Shown here one piece after another: positions 44,813 to 54,503 of a stretch of DNA of 64,000 bases. Source of the DNA: Taudactylus pleione (lineage: Eukaryota; Chordata; Amphibia; Anura; Myobatrachidae); assembly GCA_031769625.1 (NCBI GenBank), contig JAUIMM010000547.1:682001-746000 (forward strand), read 5' to 3'. The stretch's first letter is position 1. Each line of letters begins with the position of its first letter. The position numbers were made by a program, and so were the translations under genes. The notes below the pieces were generated by a model. The model had not been told where the DNA came from and made no database searches. It saw only the letters and a program-made list of their open reading frames with translations.

Positions 44813-45692
44813 GGGCTCTAGTTACTACAATCCGCATATTGAATGCACAGGGATTTACTACAAATCCCTTGCAGGGACAGAGCTTGCGAGAAAGCTCTGT
44901 CCCTGCGAATCCCCTCCACACTCTTGTCACAGTATTTTTGCAAAAAATACCAGTACAAAGTGCCGCGCACGCTTCCGCCCGGCCGCCACTGCTACCCTCC
45001 CTGCGCTACGCCCCACCCCACGTGATCGTGGACCCCCCACGACCCCCCTCCCCCCCCCTCCTTTAATAGCACTTACCTGCATGATCAGGGCCTCCAGTGA
45101 TGTCCTCCATGCGTCCAGTCAGGTGATACCCGATAGTGCACTGAGACCCGATCACCTGATGACCGGGCCGCAGTGCAGGATGGGAGACCAGATGACCGGA
45201 TGAGAGACATCACCCAGAGCTCTGATCACCGGTCCCTGGAGTCAGGTAAGTTAAAAAAAAAATTTTGACAATTTTTTTTACTTTTTTTTACAGTAATCAG
45301 CTTGCGGTCTGTTTAGACCACACAGCTGATTACTGGGACCGACTCCCGGCTCTGCTCTCCCCGTTAGAGCGGAGCAGGAGTCCGGTAACCGGGGGAGACC
45401 CTGGATAATGCCACCTCCAGGTGGCGTTATTAACAGTGGGCCTCCCTAGGTATTTTTTTCACAAATTATTTTTATTAACTTTGGCCAGATCACATTTCCC
45501 ATTACAATTATGGGAAATGCGATCTGATTACTAAAAATAAGTGATAATTAGGGGTTGGAGTAGAATTTTACGAATTCTACTCCAATTGCCCTGTAATAAC
45601 TACTATAGGTGATACTAAACTAATGTGATAAGGGTGTGAAAACACCCTTTTTCACTTTATTTTAGTAAAAATAATGTTAATAAATAGAGCCT
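44813..45692. mobile_element. Multi-hairpin MITE, GGGCTCTATTTACT family, copy 1
   Basis: The left end GGGCTCTAGTTACTACAATCC and right end AATAAATAGAGCC are inverted. Internal stems include GCAGGGACAGAGCTT/AAGCTCTGTCCCTGC, CATTTCCCAT/ATGGGAAATG, the palindrome TGGAGTAGAATT/AATTCTACTCCA and GGGTG/CACCC. No exact TSD could be fixed. Related copies are at 47394-48873 and 50176-51190. 45693-45937 to its right is unassigned. Confidence 0.72.
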
Positions 45693-45940
45693 ATTGTGTG
45701 GCGAGAGGGGCTGTCTCTCACCTGAATTGCCCACTTCCTGCGGGACCTGCTCCCTCCAAAGGAGTCTAGAGGAAAGCCTGTGCATTCTGTAGTGGCAATG
45801 GCATTGTGGAACTCCGGGTTTTCACAGTTGCATAGGCCCTGCTGCAACTCATCACTGAGCAGCAAATGAAGTGTTTAAAACTCTCACAAACCCACTGTTC
45901 TGAGCCCTAATGCTCTCTAGTGGCCAGGTAGTAGGACTAA

Positions 45941-46486
45941 GGCCCTCATTCAGAGGCGGTCGCAAGAAGCGATCGCTCTCTCTGAATGAGAGCGGCCACT
46001 TGTTTGTTTAAGTGCGGCCTCCTGGTTGCTAGCTAAGCTGTGGGTTACCACCTACAGCTTAGCAACCGACCAGGGTGATGGTCGCGATGGTCAAGACCAT
46101 CACGACCATCGTGGCTTGCGACGAGACCCTAAGGTTGGGTCTCGGCAAGCACAAGCCCCAGGGAGTTTCCTGCTCTGATCGAGCAGGAAGCTCCCCACTG
46201 ACATCATTGCTAATGTCAGTGGGGCCGCCCCCAAACAGCAAGCGTTCCGTCTGGAACGCCTGTTTGGCCGGCCACCCCCCTGCCCGCCTTCCAAATGGGG
46301 CGAGCTGTCAATCACCATCGACAGCTCGCCCCTTTGGTGCGAAACCCGTAGCAACGGAACGCCCGTCGCTAGCCGGGTCTCGCGCATGCGCACGTCAGAG
46401 CCGGCTACGACGTGTGCATGCCCAGTGGGAAAACATCGACCTAGTTGCGAGTGTTCAGCGCTTGCGACTGGGTCTGAATAAGGCCC
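45941..46486. mobile_element. Multi-hairpin Harbinger MITE, 546 bp, TSD TAA
   Basis: The ends GGCCCTCATTCAGAGGCGG and inverse GGGCCTTATTCAGACCC are flanked by TAA at 45938-45940 and 46487-46489. It is the same family as 987-1537, with the same serial hairpins. Confidence 0.87.
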
Positions 46487-46489
46487 TAA

Positions 46490-47390
46490 GTGTCTGTAGT
46501 GCCAGGGACCAAGGGCAATGCTGGTAGTGCATGGCCGATATTGCCAGGGACCAAGGGCTATGCTGGGAGAGTATTGCCGATTGTGGCTGCAAGCCACTGC
46601 TGACTACTGAGTACGAGGAGTGCTCGGAATTTTATGTTTATGTTATATGCCTGGGCGTGTCCAGGCCTAAGCTCATGTATGCTAAAGTGCAGTGTCTGCT
46701 GCCATTAAAGACAATGTTTTACCGAGTACCTGCCTTCTGGAATCCTCATTTCTATACCCTGTGTTACAATATTTAGAACCTCTAGTCTAAATACATATCT
46801 CAATCTCAACTTCTCAAGTCACAACTGAACTAAATGGGGTCAGCTCAGTCAGCACAAAGCTCTCTTCGGCGGTCCCGTGTGAAATAGCCTAGGTCAGCTG
46901 AGCTCAGCACTGTCAGCAGCACACAGCTCTCTCCAGCGGTCCTGTGAGAAATGGCGCCTGAATCACTGTGGGAGGGACTTACAGTATATTGAAACCTAAA
47001 CAAGAGAGATTCAATTCCGGGAAGATTACGTTTTTGAAAATGAAAATTCTCTTTTACAGTATGTCTTATTTTGTAGTCAGATGGGCAGCATATACACAAA
47101 AATGCCAACTGTGCAGAAATGGCAGGAATCATACGAAGGTGGACAGAAGTTGTTTATCTTCAGATAAAACTGCAACGTGTCTAATTTTTTACATTGCTAA
47201 AGAAGGTAATACTCATACTGACATCTTCAATGTAGGGGGAATGGAATGCTAGTTTGTGAGGTAGAAAAGAAAATAGTTTTGATGAACAAGACATCTTTAG
47301 TGAGGCGCTTAAAGATTCCATTTTGTGGCAAAAGGAACGGTGCTGGGAAACCAACAACAAGAATGTCGCAGACACTTGCATTCTTGTTTC
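46490..47390. other. Unassigned segment with small duplications
   Basis: A 60-bp duplication (GCCAGGGACCAAGGGC) occurs near 46500-46570. A second duplicated motif (CAGCAC-A-AGCTCTCT followed by CGGTCC) occurs near 46850-46950. Plus frames at 46968-47252 and 47246-47473 are open but resemble nothing I recognise. Confidence 0.35.
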
Positions 47391-47393
47391 TTA

Positions 47394-48873
47394 GGACTTT
47401 ATTTACTACAATCCGCATTTGTAATGTAGATTGTAGTGTGATATTACCGACTGAGGGCCTGATTCAGAGCTGAACGCTCTGACCAGAGCGCTCGCTCTGA
47501 ATCAGGGCCCTCCTACCTTTTTTTGGAGCGTTCTCATGGACGCTCGCATAGCTGTGGGTTGCCACCCACAGCTATAGCGATCGTCCATGATGATGGTTGC
47601 GATGGTCTTGACCATCGCGACCATCGGGCTTGCGACGGAGACCCTGCGGTAGGGTCTCGCTGCCGCAAGCCCTGGAGTGATTTTGGCTCTATCAGAGCCA
47701 AAATCACTCCCACTGACATCACTAGTGATGTCAGTGGGGCCGGCTTGAGACGGTAGGCGTTCCCATGGGAACGCCTCCGTCTGGCAGGCACACCCCCGGC
47801 ACGCCCACCAAAGGGGGCGTGCTGTCAATCAACATCGACAGCACGCCCCCTTTGGTGCGAGACCTGGAGCGATGGAGAGCCCGTCGCTCGCCGGGTCTCG
47901 CGCATGCGCACGACGGAGCTCCCTCCGTCGTGCGCATGTGCAGTGGTGGAACATCGACCCGCTTGCGAGCGTACTGCCGCTCACGAGCGGGTCTGAATGA
48001 CCCCCTGAATTCGCATTGTGAATTCAGGCAATATCACAGGGATTTACTACAAATCCCTTGCAGGGACAGAGTTTGCGATAAAGCTCTGTCCCTGCGAATC
48101 CCCTCCGCAGCCTTATCACGGTATTTTCGCAAAAAATACTGTGACAAGTGCCGACGCAGGCACCGACCGACCGTCACTAAGCCCCGTCCCTGATGTCAAG
48201 CCCCGCCCCCATGATTGCGCACCCCCCGCGAACCCATTCTCCCCCCCGTGACTCCCCCTCCCTTAATTACACTTACGTGCAGTCATCGCTGCTCTGGTGA
48301 TGTCCTCCATAGCTCCGGTCAGCTGGCATCCCATACTGCACTGGGACTCGGTCAGGTGACGACAGGGTCCCAGTACAGGCTGGGAGTCCAGCTGACCGGA
48401 GGCAGGACATCACCCGGAGCCCCGATCATCGGTCCCTGGTCTCAGGTTAGTTTTTTTTTTTACGTTTTTTTTTTCAGCAGACATCAGCGTGTGGTCTGTT
48501 TAGACCACACAACTGATCACTGGGACCAGCTCCGGGCTCTGCTCTGCCCGTTAGAGCAGAGCAGGAGTCTGGTAACTGGGGGAGACCCTGGATAGCGTCA
48601 CCTCCAGGTGGCGTTATTATCACAGGGCTTTCCCTGGTATTTTTTCACAATTATTTTTAGTAACTTTGGCCAGATCACATTTCCCATTACAATTATGGGA
48701 AATGTGATCTGATTACTATAAATAAGTGATAATTAGGGCTTGGAGTAGAATTTTATGAATTCTACTCCAATTGCCCTGTAGTAACTTTAGGTGATAATAA
48801 AATAATGTGAAAAGGGTGTTTTCACACCCTTTTTCTCTTTATTTTAGTAAAAATAATGTTAATAAATAGAGCC
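47394..48873. mobile_element. Multi-hairpin MITE, GGGCTCTATTTACT family, copy 2, split by a nested MITE
   Basis: The left end GGACTTTATTTACTACAATCC (after TTA) and right end AATAAATAGAGCCC enclose a nested Harbinger MITE (47455-48005). Without it this copy is about 930 bp. The same stems as in copy 1 are present: GCAGGGACAGAG/CTCTGTCCCTGC, the TGGAGTAGAATT palindrome and a GGGTGT/ACACCC hairpin. The flank after the right end (AGT) does not match TTA. Confidence 0.78.
47455..48005. mobile_element. Multi-hairpin Harbinger MITE, 551 bp, TSD TGA
   Basis: The ends GGGCCTGATTCAGAGC and the inverse of GGGGGTCATTCAGACCC are flanked by TGA at 47452-47454 and 48006-48008. Stems include GATTTTGGCTCT/AGAGCCAAAATC, CCCACTGACATCACT/AGTGATGTCAGTGGG, GCGTGCTGTC/GACAGCACGC and GCGCACGACGGAG/CTCCGTCGTGCGC. 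The copy at 50176-51190 shows the uninterrupted target ACCGACTGAATTCGCATTG. Confidence 0.9.
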
Positions 48874-48958
48874 CAGTGGAACAAACTGATACAGTCTTTG
48901 ATACATTTTATGTGTGTGCGACTGCCAGAGGTTAGGTGGGTAGAGACCGAAAGACAGA

Positions 48959-48959
48959 C

Positions 48960-49027
<68 letters not shown>
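48959..49027. repeat. (GATA)n microsatellite
   Basis: About 17 GATA units follow an imperfect GACA start. Confidence 0.95.
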
Positions 49028-49028
<1 letters not shown>

Positions 49029-49087
49029 TCAGTGATGCTTTATCACCAAAGTAGGCTTTTCACTATATTGGCTTACATCATAAAAAG

Positions 49088-49442
49088 GGGATGGGTATGG
49101 TATGCCAGTGCTCAAGATCCCGGCGGTCAGAAGCCCGATGCTGGCATCCCGACCAGGCTAGAATGTTGTCTCCCCCAGATAAGTAATCTTAACCCTATCC
49201 CTAACCCTCCCTCCCCTCAGCCTAAATCTAACCTCCCACCCTAGCCTAAACCTAACCCTCCCTCCCCACAGCCTAAATCTAAACTCCCCCCCCAGCAGCC
49301 TACCCCTAACCCTTCCCATAGTGCCTAAACCCTTACCCTAACACGATCCCTCCCCCTAAACCCCGTACTTACCTTCAAGATTGTGGCACTGGTATTCTGA
49401 TAAGTGTCAGGATGCCAGTATTGGCATTCTGACTGCATCCCC
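49088..49442. mobile_element. CCTAACCC-rich MITE, 355 bp, TSD ATAAAAAG
   Basis: An exact 8-bp TSD, ATAAAAAG, lies at 49080-49087 and 49443-49450. The left end is GGGATGGGTATGGTATGCC and the inverse of the right end is GGGGATGCAGTCAGAATGCC. The interior, about 49190-49350, is made of degenerate CCTAACCC and CCTAAATC units. The TSD length suggests hAT-like mobilisation. Confidence 0.75.
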
Positions 49443-49799
49443 ATAAAAAGCCATTGTGATGTCACTAAACTTTGGCATGAAAGTCACTGCTTTGTGTAGA
49501 ACAGTTATCAGCTGTACCTGCTGATATGCCATCTCAAGGTCAGCTTATTTTAACCTACAGTAAGTGTTATGTAAAAATTGCATTAACTGTGATAAGTAGA
49601 TCTTATGAATGGACTTCCCTATCCACAATTGGTTAGATTTGTGTGTATAATTTCAGACAAATCAGCTTTACCACAAGCGCTAGTGACAATGGGTGTGAAG
49701 ATCAAGGAACAAAGTTATGAGACTGAAATAGAAGAAATCATCAAGTACGATGTCTTACATTAGACAGAGATGAATTACTACAACCCTAGACACATAATA

Positions 49800-50172
49800 A
49801 AGAACCGGATGGAATAATGTTTTCCAGCACATTTTCCATCAGTTCGAATGTGGTAAAAGAAAAGCCATATTACGACACTGGCAAATTATTCAAACTGATC
49901 CTATTTTAGTGTCCATGTTCCAGTCTGAACCATTATTTTGCTAAAAGATACTGTCATATTTGCATATTTTCCTAGAAAACAAAGTTGGTAGCTGTCTTCT
50001 AAACCAGATGCTTATAAATGTGCAGGTTAACAATTGCAGCTTTATGAGTATTGCTGACAAATTCATAAATTCAAGCATGATATCAAATATAATTTTACAT
50101 GTAAAAGTAAATTTGTAGTATATGCCATTAAATGTCCCTGTAGCCTCATATATACAGCATTACATAAATCTC
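49800..50172 (+). pseudogene. Penelope-like retroelement fragment (GIY-YIG region)
   Basis: The plus strand reads HWQIIQTDPILVSMF near 49882, like the end of a Penelope reverse transcriptase, then at about 50095-50165 YNFTCKSKFVVYAIKCPCSL with IYTAL following. 'I-x-C-x-S-x-x-V-V-Y-x-I-x-C-P-C-G-L-x-Y-V-G' is the start of the GIY-YIG endonuclease of Penelope elements. Stops occur between blocks and the catalytic part is cut off by the MITE at 50176. Confidence 0.6.
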
Positions 50173-50175
50173 TTA

Positions 50176-51190
50176 GGACTCTATTTACTACAAACCGCAT
50201 TAAAATGTAGAATGTAGTGTGATATTACCGACTGAATTCGCATTGCAATATCATAGGGATTTATAAAAAATCCCTTGCAGGGACAGAGCTTGCGATAAAG
50301 CTCAGTCCCTGCGAATCCCTTCCACAGCCTTATCATTGATTTTCCGGAGAAAAATACTGTGACAAGGTTCTGCACATGCTCTTACCGGCCGCCCCTCCCC
50401 CCCGCAACCTCCTTGCACACCCCCCATTCATCCGTCCAGGGCCGGTGATCGGTGCTCCGATGATGTCCTCCCACCTGTCAGCTTGTCTCCCAGGTCCTGC
50501 ACTGTGACCCTGGTCAGCTGCTGCATTAAACAGTTGACAGGGTCATAGGACCTCATTCAGAGGCAGTCGTTAGTTGCAACCGGTCGCACTGAATCAGGGC
50601 AGCCGCTTGCATCCTGAACGACCGCCTCTTTGTTGATCGCTTAGCTGTGGGTTACCACCCACAGCTTAACGACCGACCAGGTTGATGGTCGCGATGGTGA
50701 TCACCATTGCGACCATCGGGGCTTATGACCAGACCCTAAGGTTGGGTCTGGGCACTCATAAGCCCCAGGGAGCTTTCTGCTCTGATGGAGCAGGAAGCTC
50801 CCCACTGACATCACTGATGATGTCAGTGCAGTCGCCCACAAAACGGTAGGCATTCCTAAAGGAACGCCTCCGTTTTGGAAACCACCCCCCCAGCCCGCCT
50901 ACCAAACAGGGCAAGCTGTCGATCAACATCGACAGCCGCCCCTTTGGTAGCGAGCTCTGGAGCGACAGAGTTTCTCTCGGTGCGGCCGCTGCGCATTGCG
51001 CAGGACAAACCATCGAGTCGGTTACGAGCACATCAGTGCTTGCGACCGACTCTGAATAAGGTCCATAGTGCAAGATTGTAGACAAACTAACCGAAGGGAG
51101 GACATCATCGGAGCACCGATCACTGGCCCTGGACGCAGGTAAGTTTTGGGGGGTTTTTATACTATTTGTTTTTTGCAGTAATCAGCTTGT
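50176..51190. mobile_element. Multi-hairpin MITE, GGGCTCTATTTACT family, copy 3, split and right-truncated
   Basis: It starts GGACTCTATTTACTACAAACC after a TTA (50173-50175). The ACCGACTGAATTCGCATTG segment and the GCAGGGACAGAGCTT stem match copies 1 and 2. A Harbinger MITE (50548-51064) interrupts it. The right end is missing; CCTAACCC-type sequence begins near 51190. Confidence 0.7.
50548..51064. mobile_element. Multi-hairpin Harbinger MITE, 517 bp, TSD ATA
   Basis: The ends GGACCTCATTCAGAGGCAG and inverse GGACCTTATTCAGAGTCGG are flanked by ATA at 50545-50547 and 51065-51067. Stems include GATGGTCGCGATGGTGA/TCACCATTGCGACCATC and GGAGC-type hairpins. It is the same family as 987-1537 and 17783-18065. 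Confidence 0.87.
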
Positions 51191-51443
51191 GGTCTGTTGG
51201 TGAGTATTCTTTCCCTTACCCTAACCCACCCCTCCTGCAGCCGAACCCAAACCATCCCCTTTGTTTTGTCTAACCCTAACCGTCCCTTCCAGCAGCCTAA
51301 CCCTCCCCTAAGTGTCTATCCCTAAAACCCTAAGCCTAACCCCTAACCCTAACACTCACCGGGATTAAGACCATTTGGTTTCTGGAGCCGATATTACGAT
51401 GACCGTAGGTATTCCAGAGCCGGTATTCTGACTACATCTTTGT
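51190..51443. mobile_element. CCTAACCC-rich element, partial copy
   Basis: Degenerate CCTAACCC tracts (about 51215-51355) are followed by a right part, GAGCCGGTATTCTGACTACAT, matching the right end of 49088-49442. The left end is absent. Confidence 0.6.
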
Positions 51444-51641
51444 TAAAATAAGCTTATCTTCCACTATCAGTTCAATAAAAAGCAGGCACTTTCATACCGA
51501 CAATGGGTGACATCACAAGGGCTGCTTATAATGTTAACCAGTCACATGAAATGCTGATGATAAATCACATCATACATGTATCTGCATTGCATAACTAACT
51601 ATCTGCATAATCTTACTATCATTATTATCATATAACATTTA

Positions 51642-51775
51642 GGTCCCTATTTACTACAATCTGCATTTCAAATGTGGATTTTAGAGTGATCATTTCACCT
51701 AAATTCACTTAGGAACTATTACGAGAATGTCTTTTCCCATTATTTTAGTAAACAAAAGATAGATAAATAGAGCCC
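51642..51775. mobile_element. Short MITE, 134 bp, TSD TTA
   Basis: The left end GGTCCCTATTTACTACAATC and right end GATAAATAGAGCCC are flanked by TTA at 51639-51641 and 51776-51778. It is a deletion derivative of the GGGCTCTATTTACT family and indicates that this family also uses TTA targets. Confidence 0.8.
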
Positions 51776-51803
51776 TTAGTGTAAAATAAGGTTACTGTAC
51801 CTT

Positions 51804-52398
51804 AGGGTGCATACCAGGCTTGCCGACATTTAGTGAGATGTAGTGACACGGTAAGGGGGGGGCGGGGACTGGACGGTGACGCGTCATTGGGGACGGGGGC
51901 GGGGCCCTGACAGTGACGGGTCATTGGGGGCGGAGCATGGGGCGTGACAGCATGATCGCGTCATCGTGGCTCCGCCCCCTCTTCACAATGATTAATGGCA
52001 TTGTGCAGCCAGGGGCAGAGCCACGATGACGCGATTCAGCGCGAATTGCTTAACCAGCCCCAGGTGTCGGGGATTATACTTACAACCAAGGGGGGTGCTT
52101 ACACGTTGCCGGGGGCCGGGAGACTTGCCTACCTTTCCGGGGGGCCGGGAGCGGCACCCGATTTTCGGGAGGCTCCCGGCTAAATCGGGAGGGTAGACAA
52201 GTATGGTGCATACACACCAGGACGATATTGGCACGATTTGGCCAAATCAGTATGACAAAGCGGGCATATCGAGCAGTGTGTATGCCCGATTTCCGTGCTC
52301 CCACGGTCGCATGCAATATCGTGTGATTGGCCGTGTTGCACGGCCAATCACACAAAATTGTATGTGAGGCTGTACATATTAATGAAGGATTGAATAGT
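51804..52398. mobile_element. Left part of another small DNA element, interrupted
   Basis: Removing the MITE at 51815-52205 joins AGGGTGCATAC to ACACCAGGACGATATTGG, a start like that of known vertebrate hAT-like MITEs. The interior has the palindrome GATTGGCCGTG...CACGGCCAATC near 52328. Its right end is cut by element C at 52399. Confidence 0.45.
51815..52205. mobile_element. hAT-like MITE, 391 bp, TSD GTGCATAC
   Basis: An exact 8-bp TSD, GTGCATAC, lies at 51807-51814 and 52206-52213. The ends are CAGGCTTGCCGACA and the inverse CATACTTGTCTACC. The interior is GC-rich, with CCCGATTTTCGGGAGGCTCCCG near the right end and an ATCGCGTCATCGTGGCTC inverted repeat in the middle. Confidence 0.82.
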
Positions 52399-52899
52399 GG
52401 GCCTGATTCAGACCCGGACGCAAAACTGTGTTCACCCGCAGTAGGTACGAGCGTAAATATGTTAAACAAAGTGCTCGAACGTGTGGTCGCTCGTAGCTAG
52501 TCTTCCGCCCCATATTTACCCCTCCTCTAGCTAGCGAGCGTCCGAAATACCGAGCGCTCTACTCGTCTTTTGTTTATGGTTGCGCTCGCACAAGTAATTT
52601 CCGGAAGTAGGCCTGTCATTTTTCGATTGCCTTGTTCCTCGTTCTGCAAACATCCGTGAATCGATTGGTGCCAATCATTACATTCATTTACTTAATTGTT
52701 GCTCAAATGTTTTCAATCATGGTTTTTTTTGTCTGTCAATAAACTTTATTGTTTGTTTTGTGTTCCATTTGTTCCGTTGAATCCGTCCATTTTTAAAGGA
52801 CAAACTTGTGTTTTCTATTTATTCCAAAGAATGTTTATTTGTTTTTTGTTTTTTTGTCATAAATAATGAACATATGATAATTAGTTTAATCTGAATTTT
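52399..52899. repeat. Left ~500-bp terminal inverted repeat of element C
   Basis: It pairs with 58736-59235, for example ATAATGAACATATGATAATTA against its inverse near 58750-58775, with roughly 90% agreement by eye. Confidence 0.85.
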
Positions 52900-53079
52900 G
52901 CTTACGCACCTAAATGCATCAAGCCAATCATAATTCCCAATATATTTTTATGGGTTATTCACATGACTCACACATTAACCAATAGAATTGTTCATGTTAT
53001 TTCTGAAAGTACATTAGCCAATCAGATATTTTTAGTCCCTGTAATAAAACTGTTTTGTGTTTAAAAAAACATTGCCATC

Positions 53080-53815
53080 ATGAGAGCCAATGCATTTACA
53101 CGGCGTGAGTTGCTGGTCCTCACGGAAATTATAGACCAGCGCATTACCGACAGGCCGCCCCCCATCACCAACCTCTTCAAGCGCCGGGCGTACGCGGAGG
53201 TGCGCCAGCGGCTGCATTCTTTGGGCTTTCGCCGGACCATCGGGCAATTGGAACGCCGACGGTCTGATTTGCGCCGCAGGTCACCACGCCTGCTCGAACA
53301 CCTTTGGATGCGGATCCTGCAGCGTAAGTGGATATGTGAATGGTTTAATGTCTCTGGCAATCTTATTTGCATATGACACAGGCCAATACACGACTCTTGT
53401 GGATTTTATAAATTTGCTATTACCAACTAAAAGACAACTTGGGTTAGGATTAGTTCAAATGCAAAATAGTTTTTTCTAACCACTCATCATGTTTTTGGTG
53501 TTTTTTTTTAAACTAAATTTCAAATTGATACAATATTGTTTATTGTTTGAAAGTGGATATTTTGGAGATTAATGTTAACAACGATATTTGACAAATACCA
53601 TTTGCTTGTTATGGTAACTTGTTCTCTTTGTTAATCATACTGTCCTTTTTTGTAAAAATTTTTGTTTATTTTATATTAATACACACATTTCTCTTTCAAC
53701 AGAGCCAAGGATGCGGGATCAAGAAATTTTTGCAGAGTTGCAAAATATGCGGGGACATTTGATCCACCTTTTAGTCTCTTTGGACCATTTGGTGTCCTTA
53801 ATGCACCATTCTTAA
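53080..53815 (+). CDS. Third Harbinger protein, short form, 118 aa (element C)
   Basis: Exon 1 (53080-53323, 244 nt) encodes MRANAFTRRELLVLTEIIDQ and the SANT-like module ending QLERRRSDLRRRSPRLLEHL. After a GT...AG intron, exon 53703-53815 (113 nt) adds RMRDQEIFAELQNMRGHLIH and a leucine-rich helix, then TAA. The sum is 357 nt, open throughout. The proline-rich middle exon of A and B is absent. Exon 1 has exactly the same length as in A and B, and the final helix is similar in character, so the two ends of the protein appear to be the conserved parts. Expression is unknown. Confidence 0.65.
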
Positions 53816-53953
53816 TTTTTTCTTTATGTTTAAATGAATAAAATTTTGACTCATTCCTTGCCTCACACATTATATACCAAGGGCAATCAATATGTTTGTA
53901 TGTGTTAACTGTTTTTTTGGTTTCCAAAAATATTTTTAGCTAATTCAAACAAT

Positions 53954-54503
53954 GGGCCTGATTCAGAGCCGGACGCTCTGACCAGAGCGCTCGCCCTGAA
54001 TCAGGGCCCACCTCCATAAATATGGAGCGTCCTCCTGGACGCTCGTATAGCTGTGGGTCACCACCCACAGCATATACGAGCGTGCAGGATGATGGTCGCG
54101 ATGGTCTTGACCATCGCGACCATCGCCACTGCGAGCAGAAGCCTGCGGTTGAGTTTTTCAAACGCAGGGCCAGGAGTGATTTTGGCTCTATCAGAGCCAA
54201 AATCACTCCCACTGACATCACTAGTGATGTCAGTGGGGCCGGCTTCTGACGGTAGGCATTCCCTTGGGAACGCCTCCGTCTCGCAGGCACGCCCCAGGCG
54301 TGCCCACCAAAGGGGGCGTGCTGTCAATCAACATCGACAGCACGCCCCTTTTGATCAGACACAACGAGCGAAGGAAAGTCCTTCGCTCGTCGCGTCTCGC
54401 GCATGCGCACGACGGAGCTCCCTCCGTCGTGCGCATGCGCAGTGCACACCATCGACCCACTTGCGAGCGGACAGCCGCTCGCGAGTGGGTCTGAATCAGG
54501 CCC
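53954..54503. mobile_element. Multi-hairpin Harbinger MITE, 550 bp, TSD AAT
   Basis: The ends GGGCCTGATTCAGAGCCGG and the inverse of GGGCCTGATTCAGACCC are flanked by AAT at 53951-53953 and 54504-54506. It is the clearest hairpin chain in the window: GCTGTGGGTCACCACCCACAGC, GATGGTCGCGATGGTC/GACCATCGCGACCATC, GAGTGATTTTGGCTCT/AGAGCCAAAATCACTC, CCCACTGACATCACT/AGTGATGTCAGTGGG, GGGCGTGCTGTC/GACAGCACGCCC, CGAGCGAAGGA/TCCTTCGCTCG and GCGCATGCGCACGACGGAG/CTCCGTCGTGCGCATGCGC. It is nested in element C. Confidence 0.9.

Noticed and set aside
46968..47473. Two adjoining plus-strand frames as a possible host gene
   Set aside because: No recognisable domain, and no splice or promoter evidence supports joining them.
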